64,000 nt of DNA, taken from contig CAYZOV010000009.1 in assembly GCA_964480525.1 (NCBI GenBank), forward strand, positions 1 through 64,000, written 5' to 3'. Shown one piece after another: positions 51,087-60,072 of this stretch (position 1 is the first letter of the stretch; each line of letters opens with the position of its first letter). The stretch comes from JAAZZIT01 sp964480525 (GTDB lineage Bacteria > Bacillota > Clostridia > Oscillospirales > Ruminococcaceae). A program made the position numbers and the translations under genes. The notes under the pieces are model-generated. The model searched no databases. It saw only the letters and a program-made list of their open reading frames with translations, and was not told the DNA's origin.

Positions 51087-53931
51087 TGAAAAAACGCTGA
51101 AAGCACCGAAAAACGCTCTTAAATTCCCGTCGCCAAAGGGAATTATGGAAAAATTAGGCAGATGGTGCATGGATAAAAAATGGTATTTTCTGGCGTTCTT
51201 TTTGCCGATTGCGGTGATGATGGTTGCGTATGAGGTTTTCGGAATCGCACCTGTGGGTGAAGAATCCGTCCTTGTCCTTGACCTTAACGGACAGTATGTG
51301 TATTATTACGAACTGCTCCACGACTGGTTTTGGGGCGGTCACAGCATAATTTACAGCTGGGGACGAAACCTTTCGGGCGAACTGTTCGGGATTTTTGCGT
51401 ATTATTTAGCAAGCCCGTTTATGCTGATAATCTGCCTTTTGCCGAGAAGTTTTATGTGCTATTCGGTATTGTTTATGCAACTTGCGAAAATCGGCACGGC
51501 GTCGGTTACGTTTATGTTTTTCCTGAAAAAAACAGGTCATAAAAAAACTTCCACGCTGATAACATTTTCGTTGTTGTATTCGCTGATGTCGTACATGACC
51601 GTACAGCTTATGGACCCTATGTGGCTTGACGGACTTGTATATTTACCTCTTATAATGTGGGGCGTACACCGTTTGGTGGACGAGGGCAAACTCATGCCGT
51701 ATATTATTCCGCTGGCGCTGATGTTTGTTGCACATTTTTATATCGGATATATGATTGGCTTTTTCACGCTGATTTACTTTATATATGTGTGCTTTTCAAA
51801 GGAAAACAGAATTTTCCCGAAAAATTTTGTAACCGTTTGTCTTAAATTTTTTGTAGGAACAGTCATTGCGATTTTGTGCGCTTGCATTGTGATTATACCT
51901 GTGTATAATTCGTTGAAATTGGGCAAACTTGAATTTACCGAACCTGATTTTACACTAAGAACCCAGTTTACTTTTGTGGAATTTATCGCAAAACTTTTCC
52001 CGCTTAGCTATGATACGGTTTATCCGACGGGGTTGCCGATGATTTATTGCGGAACTTTAACGTTGCTTTTGATTCCGTCGTTTTTCCTTAACGAAAAAAT
52101 TCCGTCAAAAGAAAAAATCGGCAAAGGAATCGTGGCTCTTGTTCTTGTTGCGTGTATGTGGATTGCACCTGTGGATATGGCATGGCACGGTTTTCAGGTG
52201 CCGAACTGGTTGCCGTACAGATATTCGTTTACGTTTTCCGCAATTTTAATTTTAATGGCTGCAAGAGCCTTTGAAAACCTTGACGGTATAAAAGGTCACG
52301 CAATAGGCGCAACTGTTTTCGGAATTTTGATAACGGTTGTGTATTACGAATCACAGGATTTGGAATATTTCAAGGCTTTCAGAACCATAACCGAGGACGA
52401 TACTTCTTATGTTGTTCCGCAAGGAATCGTAGCAACAATTCTCGCTGTGATTTTGTGTTATATCGCAGTTCATGTTATTCAGACGAAAAATTCAAAACCT
52501 GCGTGTATTGTTCTGGTGGGAATTTTGTGCGTGGAACTTTTCGCAAACACCCTTGACACCCTTGTTAAGAACGATATAGGCGTAAACCCTGAAATTGAGG
52601 GTCTTAGCGGTCTTTCGTATTCGTCATACGACGGTTATACCGATTATATGGCGGAACTTATCGACATAGTGGATATGGTGAACGAACAAGACGATAGTTT
52701 TTTCAGAATGGAAGCAACCTTTCACAGAACTGTAAACGACCCTATCGGTGCGGGATATGCGGGAATTTCACATTCAAGCTCCACAATGAACGCTCCGGTG
52801 CTGACGCTTCTTGACAAATTGGGGTATGCCTACGGCGGACATTATACCAAATACGACGGCGCAACCCCTTTGACAGACGCAATTTTTAACATTAAATACA
52901 TTATGGACAGAGCCGACGACCATTACCGTTCGCAACAGTTTATGCCTGAAAAGTACAGCGTTAAAATTCCCGCAACTCAAACACTTTCGATTATTTCGGT
53001 TTACGAAAACCCTTACGCACTTTCAATGGGTTACACCGCCGACAAACGTATTCAGGAACTTGTTGTGGACGACACAAACCCGTTTGAAAACCAGAATAAT
53101 CTTCTTAATTATATTCTTGACAGCGACAGCGATATTCAATTTTTTGAAAGAGTTTACTACGACAAAACAACCACCGAAAATTTGCAGACGTACAATGTTT
53201 CAAACGACCACAAAAAGTACGCATATATTAAGGAAGAACTGGGCGAATGTCATATTGACTATCTCTTTACGTCCACGTTTGACGGGCCGTTTTATATGTT
53301 TTTGCCGACAATGTACGAACGCAAGGTAAATATCTGGGTGGCTTCGTCCTCAACGGGCGACGTGGGCGACGACGCAGAATTTGAATATGTGGGTTCGTTC
53401 TTTGAGGGCGACGACTATTCTATTACCGAACTGGGAACATTCCACAAAGGCGACCAAATCAGAGTGCGTGTGACGATTTTGCCTGAAAATATGGAAGCTT
53501 ATTGGTCGGACGAACTGTTTTATTTCTTTAACTACGACGCTTTTGAAGAAGCTATTGCCGAAATGAAAAACAGAACGTGGAATATCACCGAACACTCCGA
53601 CACATACCTTGAAGGTACGGTAACAGCCGAAGAAGGTCAGGTTTTGTTTACTACGATTCCGTATGAAGAAGGCTGGACGATTGAGGTTGACGGACAAAAA
53701 GTTGAGGCGCAAAAGTCCCTTGACTGTCTGATTACAATTCCTCTTTCGGCGGGCGAACACACCGTAACAATGAAATTTTTCCCGAATTATCTGACGCAAG
53801 GAATAATTTGTACTGTTTGCGGAATTTTGGCTCTGGGAATTGTGTTCGTTTTTGAGTACAAAAACGGCAAAATCGCAAAAAAAATTATCCTTAAAGGCAA
53901 AAGTGCAGAAAATTCGACAAAAAAATGTTGA
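51079..53931 (+). CDS. yfhO: YfhO-family membrane glycosyltransferase
   Basis: Very large membrane protein of 950 residues. About twelve helices fill residues 30-475: the start NGQYVYYYELLHDWFWGG (after a first helix; LDLNGQYV is the YfhO/GT-C acidic motif), GRNLSGELFGIFAYYLASPF, DPMWLDGLVYLPLIMWG. A long extracytoplasmic section (about 500-905) contains beta-rich parts ending EGWTIEVDGQKVEAQ, then one last helix (about 912-932). By family analogy it takes sugar from the polyprenyl carrier made by the gene before it and adds it outside the cell, most likely to teichoic acid or protein. The start ATG 51079 overlaps the glycosyltransferase gene. Confidence 0.88.
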   Translation: MSDEKTLKAPKNALKFPSPKGIMEKLGRWCMDKKWYFLAFFLPIAVMMVAYEVFGIAPVGEESVLVLDLNGQYVYYYELLHDWFWGGHSIIYSWGRNLSGELFGIFAYYLASPFMLIICLLPRSFMCYSVLFMQLAKIGTASVTFMFFLKKTGHKKTSTLITFSLLYSLMSYMTVQLMDPMWLDGLVYLPLIMWGVHRLVDEGKLMPYIIPLALMFVAHFYIGYMIGFFTLIYFIYVCFSKENRIFPKNFVTVCLKFFVGTVIAILCACIVIIPVYNSLKLGKLEFTEPDFTLRTQFTFVEFIAKLFPLSYDTVYPTGLPMIYCGTLTLLLIPSFFLNEKIPSKEKIGKGIVALVLVACMWIAPVDMAWHGFQVPNWLPYRYSFTFSAILILMAARAFENLDGIKGHAIGATVFGILITVVYYESQDLEYFKAFRTITEDDTSYVVPQGIVATILAVILCYIAVHVIQTKNSKPACIVLVGILCVELFANTLDTLVKNDIGVNPEIEGLSGLSYSSYDGYTDYMAELIDIVDMVNEQDDSFFRMEATFHRTVNDPIGAGYAGISHSSSTMNAPVLTLLDKLGYAYGGHYTKYDGATPLTDAIFNIKYIMDRADDHYRSQQFMPEKYSVKIPATQTLSIISVYENPYALSMGYTADKRIQELVVDDTNPFENQNNLLNYILDSDSDIQFFERVYYDKTTTENLQTYNVSNDHKKYAYIKEELGECHIDYLFTSTFDGPFYMFLPTMYERKVNIWVASSSTGDVGDDAEFEYVGSFFEGDDYSITELGTFHKGDQIRVRVTILPENMEAYWSDELFYFFNYDAFEEAIAEMKNRTWNITEHSDTYLEGTVTAEEGQVLFTTIPYEEGWTIEVDGQKVEAQKSLDCLITIPLSAGEHTVTMKFFPNYLTQGIICTVCGILALGIVFVFEYKNGKIAKKIILKGKSAENSTKKC

Positions 53932-53956
53932 CAATATCTGAAAAATAGTTTATTAT
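53928..53956 (+). promoter_or_regulatory. Promoter overlapping the yfhO stop codon
   Basis: TTGACA (53928-53933) contains the yfhO stop codon, and TATTAT (53951-53956) follows after 17 bases. It would drive the zinc-ribbon membrane protein gene separately from yfhO. Confidence 0.8.
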
Positions 53957-54003
53957 TGGATTAGTAGGACGTTTAATATTTTGACGTGAAAAGGAGTATT
54001 GTT

Positions 54004-54822
54004 ATGAAAAAGAAGCTTACAAACACAAAAGGGTTCCCTACGGTTATGATGATTTTCGCATTTTTGTTCTCGGCTTTCGGCGTTGTGCAGGAGTTTGTTA
54101 TGCAATTTGTGTACAAACAGCTTTTCAAAAGCGGAGATTTGGTCAACTTTGTTTTGCTTAACTCAAAAAGTTACTTAGAAGTGTACGGTACGGCGGTGAC
54201 TGTTTTTGCGTTTGCTTTTCTGTCAATGATTATCGTTATTTCGGGTGTGGGCAAAAAAACAACCGGCACGAAAGAGGGTCTTTTGCTTGCGGTTGTGGGC
54301 GTAGCAAACGCTCTTGTTCCTACATATGAAACCATAAAGTACGTTTTGGACGGAAACCTTAAAAACACAAAAAGCGACGGCGAACTTTTCAGAGCGGTAA
54401 ACCAAGTGGTAAATTACGGTTTGCCTGCGTTTGTCAGCCTTTTGATTTTCTTTGCCGGAATCGGAATTTTGATTAAGGCGGGCGTTTCAAAAACTACTGT
54501 GGAAGTGTTCAGAAATGCTCCGAAATCCGTTAGCGGTCTTGCTATGCCGCAAGAAATGCCAACCCCTGTGCAGAATATTCCACAGCCTGTTGAACCTGCT
54601 GTAATGCCGGAGGCTGTTGTGCCTGCTGTGGCTGAAATCCCTGTTTCCGCACCTGTTGTTGAAGAACAGCCTGTTGTGGAAGAACAGCCGATTATCGAAG
54701 AGGTTGCACCTGTTGCGGAAGAAGAACCTGTTTTGGAAACAAAATCGGGTGTTTGCCCAAATTGCGGTTATGATAACGAAGAAGCGGCAAAATTCTGCAA
54801 ATACTGTGGCAACAAACTTTAA
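54004..54822 (+). CDS. Membrane protein with C-terminal zinc ribbon
   Basis: Protein of 272 residues. Four helices lie in residues 10-170 (GFPTVMMIFAFLFSAFGVV, FAFAFLSMIIVISGVG, then LLLAVVGVANALVP and LPAFVSLLIFFAGIGILI). A low-complexity linker (about 185-245) made of Pro, Val and Glu repeats (VVEEQPVVEEQPIIEEVAPV) joins them to a zinc ribbon, VCPNCGYDNEEAAKFCKYCG, at the end. The same double-CxxC ribbon lies at the N-terminus of the protein at 23042-23809. ATG 54004 has AAAGGAG eight bases upstream; the frame itself extends to GTG 53986. Function unknown. Confidence 0.75.
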   Translation: MKKKLTNTKGFPTVMMIFAFLFSAFGVVQEFVMQFVYKQLFKSGDLVNFVLLNSKSYLEVYGTAVTVFAFAFLSMIIVISGVGKKTTGTKEGLLLAVVGVANALVPTYETIKYVLDGNLKNTKSDGELFRAVNQVVNYGLPAFVSLLIFFAGIGILIKAGVSKTTVEVFRNAPKSVSGLAMPQEMPTPVQNIPQPVEPAVMPEAVVPAVAEIPVSAPVVEEQPVVEEQPIIEEVAPVAEEEPVLETKSGVCPNCGYDNEEAAKFCKYCGNKL

Positions 54823-54835
54823 TTAAAACAATTGC

Positions 54836-54873
54836 AAAGAGGTTTGCTTTTTATAAAGCAGACCTCTTTTTTT
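54836..54873 (+). terminator. Terminator of the zinc-ribbon membrane protein gene
   Basis: aaagaggtttgcttt / aaagcagacctcttt is a fifteen-pair stem (one G-U) with a ttat loop and seven T after it. Confidence 0.9.
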
Positions 54874-54973
54874 ACGACAAATATGTAAAGTTAGCAATAG
54901 GAAACCGCACTAAATTGGTATACTTTGTCGAAAATGCACAAAAAAATGGGTCAAGCTATGTTAGATATTTTCA

Positions 54974-55002
54974 TTGATATTTTTTTAGCAATGTGTTATA
55001 AT
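54974..55002 (+). promoter_or_regulatory. Sigma-A promoter of the hydCBA operon
   Basis: TTGATA (54974-54979) and TATAAT (54997-55002) with a 17-base spacer, 113 bases before hydC. The leader (55010-55114) is very AT-rich, contains two direct (a/c)attataatt-type words (at about 54997 and 55017) and no clear riboswitch. Confidence 0.75.
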
Positions 55003-55114
55003 TATTGATAAATAACCATTATAATTCGTGATAAAAACGATTGTATGGGTTTATGAAAAGTGTGTTAAAATTTTTCATAATTGATATTTGAAATAAAACA
55101 TTGGAGGTTTAGAA

Positions 55115-55612
55115 ATGGGCAAAAAAACATCAACAATTCCGTTTAACGGAACTCCTGAACAGGAAGCGGAGCTTTTGAAGATTATTGAGGCTCACAAAGA
55201 TGACAAGGGCGCACTTATGCCGGTTTTACAGCAGGCACAGGAAGTGTACGGTTATCTCCCAATCGAAGTACAGGAAATTATTGCTAAGGAAATGGACATT
55301 CCTCTTGAAAAAGTGTACGGTGTAGTAACTTTTTATTCACAGTTCTCACTTAACCCTAAGGGTAAATACACTATTTCGGTTTGTCTGGGTACGGCTTGCT
55401 ATGTTAAAGGTTCGGGCGATATTTTCAACAAACTTTCCGAAATTTTGGGAATCAAGGGCGGCGAAACAACGCCTGACGGCAAATTCTCACTTGTTGACTG
55501 CCGTTGTATCGGTGCTTGCGGTCTTGCACCTGTTTTGACGGTAAACGACGACGTTTACGGCAGACTTACAGTAGACGACGTGGCAGGTATTCTTGAAAAA
55601 TACGCTGACTAA
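55115..55612 (+). CDS. hydC: Electron-bifurcating hydrogenase subunit HydC (NuoE-like)
   Basis: Small subunit of the soluble trimeric [FeFe]-hydrogenase, 165 residues, thioredoxin-like fold. One [2Fe-2S] cluster is expected from CLGTACYVKG and CRCIGACGLAP (C-x4-C and C-x3-C). VYGVVTFYSQFSLNPKGKYT is the NuoE family signature. TTGGAGG precedes the ATG. It leads the order hydC-hydB-hydA. Confidence 0.94.
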   Translation: MGKKTSTIPFNGTPEQEAELLKIIEAHKDDKGALMPVLQQAQEVYGYLPIEVQEIIAKEMDIPLEKVYGVVTFYSQFSLNPKGKYTISVCLGTACYVKGSGDIFNKLSEILGIKGGETTPDGKFSLVDCRCIGACGLAPVLTVNDDVYGRLTVDDVAGILEKYAD

Positions 55613-55642
55613 TACTTAATAAAAAACATAGGAGGATTATTT

Positions 55643-57538
55643 ATGAAAACTCTTGACGAACTCAAGGTTATCAGAGAACAGATGGAAAAAGAAGTCGCAC
55701 TTAGAACAAACGGCGACGCTGACTCCAAGTACGAAAGACACGTTTTGGTGTGTGGTGGTACGGGTTGTACTTCATCAGGCTCTCTTAAAGTTATAGAAAA
55801 GCTTGAATCAGAGCTTGAAGCAAAGGGTCTTAATGACAAAATTCAGATTGTTAAAACAGGCTGTTTCGGTCTTTGCGCATTAGGCCCGATTATGATTGTT
55901 TACCCGGAGGGAACATTCTACTCCAGAGTAGACGTTGACGAAATTCCGAGAATTGTTGACGAACATTTCATCGGCGGAAACCCTGTTAAGGAATTTCTCT
56001 ATGACGAAACCGTAAAGGGCGACGAAATTAAGGCTTTGGGCGACACAGCTTTCTATGCTAAACAGCACAGAGTTGCTTTGAGAAACTGTGGCGTTATCGA
56101 CCCTGAAAACATTAACGAATATTTCGGTACAAACGGATATAAGGCTTTGGGTAAAGCTATTACGGAAATGACGCCTGACGAAGTTATCAAGTGTATTCTT
56201 GATTCGGGACTTAGAGGTCGCGGCGGCGGCGGATTCCCAACAGGAAGAAAGTGGCAGCTTGCTAAGGATTTGGTAAAGGGCGGACAGAAGTATGTTTGCT
56301 GTAACGCCGACGAGGGCGACCCGGGCGCATTTATGGACCGTTCGGTTCTTGAGGGCGACCCACACGTTGTTCTTGAAGCTATGGCTATCGCAGGTTATGC
56401 AATCGGCGCTAATCAGGGTTATATTTACGTTCGTGCCGAATACCCAATCGCTGTTAAGCGTCTTGAAATCGCTATTGCACAGGCTAAGGAAGCAGGAGTT
56501 TTGGGAAATAACATTTTCGGAACAGACTTTAGCTTTGACGTTGGTCTAAGACTTGGTGCAGGTGCGTTCGTTTGTGGTGAAGAAACAGCTTTGATGACCT
56601 CTATCGAGGGCAACAGAGGTGAGCCACGTCCACGTCCGCCGTTCCCTGCTGAAAAGGGTCTTTTCAACAAGCCTACAATTCTTAATAACGTTGAAACATA
56701 CGCAAATATTCCGCAGATTATCCTTAACGGTCCGGAGTGGTTTGCTTCAATGGGTACCGAAAAGTCAAAGGGTACAAAGGTATTTGCTTTGGGTGGTAAA
56801 ATCCACAACACAGGTCTTGTAGAAGTTCCTATGGGTACAACTTTGAGAACCGTTATCGAAGAAATCGGCGGCGGTATCCCTAACGGCAAAAAGTTCAAGG
56901 CTGCACAGACAGGTGGTCCATCGGGCGGTTGTATTCCACTTTCACATTATGATATCGAAATCGACTACGATAACCTTATTTCAATCGGCTCAATGATGGG
57001 TTCAGGCGGACTTATCGTTATGGACGAAGATAACTGTATGGTTGATATTGCGAAATTCTTCCTTGAATTTACTGTTGACGAATCATGCGGTAAATGTACG
57101 CCTTGTCGTGTTGGTACAAAACGTCTTTACGAACTTCTTGACAAGATTACAAAGGGTAAGGGTACGCTTGAAGATATTGACAAGATTGAAAAACTTTGTT
57201 ACTACATAAAGGAAAACTCCCTTTGCGGTCTTGGACAGACTGCTCCGAACCCTGTTTTGTCAACTCTCAAATACTTCAGAGATGAATATATTGCTCACGT
57301 TGTTGACAAGAAGTGTCCTGCGGGCGTATGTAAAGATTTGCTTTCATACAGCATTAACAAGGAAAAATGTATCGGTTGCGGACTTTGTGCAAGACAGTGT
57401 CCTGCGTCGGCTATGGTTAAGACAGACTATGTTGCACCTGGTAAAAAGCTCCCTGCTCTTGCTATTGATACAACAAAGTGTGTTAAGTGTGGCGCTTGTA
57501 TCGAAAAATGTAAATTCGGCGCTATCGAAAAGAAGTAA
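55643..57538 (+). CDS. hydB: Electron-bifurcating hydrogenase subunit HydB (NuoF-like)
   Basis: NADH- and FMN-binding subunit of 631 residues. An N-terminal thioredoxin-like [2Fe-2S] domain (VCGGTGCTSSGS near 37-47, then CFGLCALGP) is followed by the NuoF core: GRGGGGFPTGRKW (about 193-205, NADH), CNADEGDPGAFMDR (FMN loop) and SCGKCTPCRVGTKR (4Fe-4S). At the end there are two more [4Fe-4S] motifs, CIGCGLCARQCPASA and CVKCGACIEKCKFGA, seen in bifurcating forms. In well-studied relatives this subunit is where electrons from NADH and ferredoxin are combined. It lies 30 bases after hydC and 18 before hydA. Confidence 0.95.
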   Translation: MKTLDELKVIREQMEKEVALRTNGDADSKYERHVLVCGGTGCTSSGSLKVIEKLESELEAKGLNDKIQIVKTGCFGLCALGPIMIVYPEGTFYSRVDVDEIPRIVDEHFIGGNPVKEFLYDETVKGDEIKALGDTAFYAKQHRVALRNCGVIDPENINEYFGTNGYKALGKAITEMTPDEVIKCILDSGLRGRGGGGFPTGRKWQLAKDLVKGGQKYVCCNADEGDPGAFMDRSVLEGDPHVVLEAMAIAGYAIGANQGYIYVRAEYPIAVKRLEIAIAQAKEAGVLGNNIFGTDFSFDVGLRLGAGAFVCGEETALMTSIEGNRGEPRPRPPFPAEKGLFNKPTILNNVETYANIPQIILNGPEWFASMGTEKSKGTKVFALGGKIHNTGLVEVPMGTTLRTVIEEIGGGIPNGKKFKAAQTGGPSGGCIPLSHYDIEIDYDNLISIGSMMGSGGLIVMDEDNCMVDIAKFFLEFTVDESCGKCTPCRVGTKRLYELLDKITKGKGTLEDIDKIEKLCYYIKENSLCGLGQTAPNPVLSTLKYFRDEYIAHVVDKKCPAGVCKDLLSYSINKEKCIGCGLCARQCPASAMVKTDYVAPGKKLPALAIDTTKCVKCGACIEKCKFGAIEKK

Positions 57539-57556
57539 TCGGGAGGAAAATAAGAA

Positions 57557-59305
57557 ATGGATATGGTTAATATTAAAATCAACGGCGTGGCTGTATCTGC
57601 ACCAAAGGGTTCAACAATCCTTGAAGCAGCTAGACTCGCATCAATAGAAATTCCAACCCTTTGTTTCCTCAAGGAAATCAACGAAATCGGTGCTTGCCGT
57701 ATTTGTGTTGTAGAAGTTAAGGGTGCAAGAAGCCTTGTTGCGTCTTGCGTTTACCCGATTTTTGAGGGTATGGAGGTATTTACAAATACTCCAAAGGTAA
57801 TTGAATCAAGACGTCAGACATTACAGCTTATTCTTTCAAACCACGACAGAAAGTGTCTTTCGTGCGTAAGAAGCGGAAATTGCGAACTTCAGAAACTTTG
57901 TAAGGATTTGGGCGTTGACGATGAAAGTTACTACGACGGCGTAAAGAATTGCTACGAGATTGACGATTCTGCCGCTCATATGATTAGAGATAACAACAAG
58001 TGTATTCTTTGTAGAAGATGTTCCGCAGTGTGTGCTAAGACGCAGAAAATCGGCGTTATCGGCGCTAACGAAAGAGGTTTCAGAACATTTATCGGCTCGG
58101 CATTTGATATGGGACTTGGCGAAACTTCGTGCGTATCTTGCGGACAGTGTATTTCTGTTTGTCCAACAGGTGCTTTGGCTGAAAAGGACAACACAGCAGA
58201 CGTGTTTGACGCTTTGGCTGATGAAACAAAGACAGTTATTGTCCAGACAGCTCCAGCCGTAAGAGCAGCACTCGGCGAGGCTTTCGGTATGCCTATCGGT
58301 ACAAATGTTGAGGGCAAAATGGTTTCGGCACTCAGACGCTTGGGCTTTGACAAGGTATTTGACACCGACTTCGCAGCTGACCTTACAATTATGGAAGAGG
58401 CTAACGAATTTTTGGGCAGAGTTAAAAACGGTGGAAAGCTCCCACTCATCACATCTTGTTCACCGGGATGGATTAAATACTGCGAGCATTATTTCCCTGA
58501 TATGACCGAAAATCTTTCAAGCTGTAAATCACCAATGCAGATGTTTGGTGCAACAGCTAAGACATATTACGCTCAGAAAATGGGTATCGACCCTAAGGAT
58601 ATGGTAGTCGTAGCAGTAATGCCTTGTACGGCTAAGAAATTTGAAATCGGCAGAGATGATATGGACGCAGCAGGCGTTCCTGACGTTGATATTTCAATCA
58701 CAACCCGTGAACTTGCGAGAATGATTGACAGAGCAGGTATCAAGTTTAACACACTTCCTGACGAAGAATTTGACGCTCCTTTGGGAATTTCCACAGGTGC
58801 CGCAGTTATCTTCGGTGCAACAGGCGGAGTTATGGAAGCAGCTCTTAGAACAGCTGTTGAAACTCTCACAGGCGAAGAACTTCCTGCACTTGAATTTAAC
58901 GACGTAAGAGGTACTGACGGAATCAAGGAAGCAAGCTATAATGTTGCAGGAATGGACATTAAGGTTGCTGTTGCTTCGGGTCTTGGAAACGCTAAGGAAC
59001 TTCTTGAAAAGGTTCAGAACGGCGAAGCAGATTACCACTTCATCGAAATTATGGGTTGCCCAGGTGGTTGCGTAAACGGCGGTGGCCAGCCACAACAGCC
59101 TGCGTATGTTCACAACACAACAGACATCAAGGCTTTGAGAGCTAAGGTTCTTTACGACATTGACGCAGCAATGCCTGTTAGAAAATCTCACGAAAATGAG
59201 GCTATCAAACAGCTTTACGCTGAATTCTTTGGCGAACCGGGTTCTGAAAAGGCTCATCATATTCTCCACACAACTTACGTTAAGCGTGGACTTTATAACG
59301 ACTAA
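57557..59305 (+). CDS. hydA: [FeFe]-hydrogenase catalytic subunit HydA
   Basis: Catalytic subunit, 582 residues, reduces protons to H2. The N-terminus has a plant-type [2Fe-2S] domain (CFLKEINEIGACRICVVEV), a His-Cys [4Fe-4S] motif (HDRKCLSCVRSGNCELQKL), and two [4Fe-4S] motifs, CILCRRCSAVC and CVSCGQCISVCPTGA. The H-cluster motifs are complete: TSCSPGWIKYCE (about 297-308), MPCTAKKFE (about 356-364) and IMGCPGGCVNGGGQP (about 497-511). Domain set and length fit the M3-type enzyme of the HydABC complex. GGGAGG lies ten bases before the ATG. Confidence 0.96.
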   Translation: MDMVNIKINGVAVSAPKGSTILEAARLASIEIPTLCFLKEINEIGACRICVVEVKGARSLVASCVYPIFEGMEVFTNTPKVIESRRQTLQLILSNHDRKCLSCVRSGNCELQKLCKDLGVDDESYYDGVKNCYEIDDSAAHMIRDNNKCILCRRCSAVCAKTQKIGVIGANERGFRTFIGSAFDMGLGETSCVSCGQCISVCPTGALAEKDNTADVFDALADETKTVIVQTAPAVRAALGEAFGMPIGTNVEGKMVSALRRLGFDKVFDTDFAADLTIMEEANEFLGRVKNGGKLPLITSCSPGWIKYCEHYFPDMTENLSSCKSPMQMFGATAKTYYAQKMGIDPKDMVVVAVMPCTAKKFEIGRDDMDAAGVPDVDISITTRELARMIDRAGIKFNTLPDEEFDAPLGISTGAAVIFGATGGVMEAALRTAVETLTGEELPALEFNDVRGTDGIKEASYNVAGMDIKVAVASGLGNAKELLEKVQNGEADYHFIEIMGCPGGCVNGGGQPQQPAYVHNTTDIKALRAKVLYDIDAAMPVRKSHENEAIKQLYAEFFGEPGSEKAHHILHTTYVKRGLYND

Positions 59306-59319
59306 TTTGTAAAAAAATG

Positions 59320-59350
59320 CTCCCTCACTTCGCCGTGAGGGAGTTTTTTT
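59320..59350 (+). terminator. Terminator of the hydCBA operon
   Basis: ctccctcac-ttcgcc-gtgagggag is a nine-pair GC-rich stem followed by seven T, fifteen bases past the hydA stop. Confidence 0.92.
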
Positions 59351-59360
59351 CGTCAAGGGC

Positions 59361-59388
59361 TTGATTTTTTCTGAAAATGAAGTATAAT
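59361..59388 (+). promoter_or_regulatory. Sigma-A promoter of the radical SAM gene
   Basis: TTGATT (59361-59366) and TATAAT (59383-59388) with a 16-base spacer, directly after the hyd terminator. Confidence 0.7.
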
Positions 59389-59432
59389 AGTTATTGAACA
59401 TTGAGAATTAAATTAACTTGGAGGAATACATT

Positions 59433-60035
59433 ATGAGTATGAATATAACCTATGTTATAGGCAACAAGCTTTATATCAATTTAACAAATAAATGTCCGTG
59501 CAACTGTACATTTTGCATAAGGAACAACGGTGACGGAGCATACGGTTCGGACAGTCTGTGGCTTGAACACGACCCTAGTGCCGAGGAAGCTGTGGAAGAT
59601 TTAAAAAGGTACGATTTGGACAGCTTTGAGGAGATAATTTTCTGTGGCTACGGCGAACCTACCGAGGCTTTGGAGGTTTTGTGCGAATGTGCAAAGTACA
59701 TTAAGTCGGTGTCTAAGACAAGGGTGAGAATTAACACAAACGGACTTTCGGATTTGATTAACAAAAAGCCGACAGCATCGTGCTTTGAGGGAATAATCGA
59801 CTGCGTGTCAATAAGTCTTAACGCACCTACCGAGGCAGAGTACAATGCCGTGACAAGACCAAGCTTTGAGAACGCATTTGAGGCTATGCAGAAATTTGCA
59901 ATGGACTGTACAAAGTACGTTCCGCAGGTTATGATGACGGTTGTGGACGTTATCGGTGAGGACGAAATTAAACGCTCCAAAGAACTTGTAAAAAAACTGG
60001 GTATCGAACTTCGCGTCAGAGAATACGAGGGATAA
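59433..60035 (+). CDS. TatD-associated-type radical SAM protein
   Basis: Protein of 200 residues with the radical SAM cluster motif CPCNCTFC (C-x3-C-x2-C, about 20-27). The opening YVIGNKLYINLTNKCPCNCT and FCGYGEPTEALEVL are characteristic of the short radical SAM proteins linked to TatD nucleases (TIGR04038 as I recall). TatD itself is not adjacent here: this gene stands alone between a promoter and a terminator. GGAGGAA lies before ATG 59433; the frame starts earlier at TTG 59418 and a second ATG is at 59439. The product lacks the C-terminal extension of larger radical SAM enzymes. Reaction unknown. Confidence 0.8.
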   Translation: MSMNITYVIGNKLYINLTNKCPCNCTFCIRNNGDGAYGSDSLWLEHDPSAEEAVEDLKRYDLDSFEEIIFCGYGEPTEALEVLCECAKYIKSVSKTRVRINTNGLSDLINKKPTASCFEGIIDCVSISLNAPTEAEYNAVTRPSFENAFEAMQKFAMDCTKYVPQVMMTVVDVIGEDEIKRSKELVKKLGIELRVREYEG

Positions 60036-60040
60036 AATTT

Positions 60041-60072
60041 AAGGGAACACCAATTGGTGTTCCCTTTTTTAG
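60041..60072. terminator. Terminator between convergent genes
   Basis: aagggaacacc-aatt-ggtgttccctt is a perfect eleven-pair stem with T after it on the plus strand (tttttt). It lies in the short gap between the radical SAM gene and the convergent minus-strand glycosyltransferase and may serve both. Confidence 0.85.

Noticed and set aside
55020..55095. Rex-type operator before hydC
   Set aside because: The gtgttaaaatttttcataa segment resembles only part of the TTGTTAA-n-TTAACAA consensus; too many mismatches.
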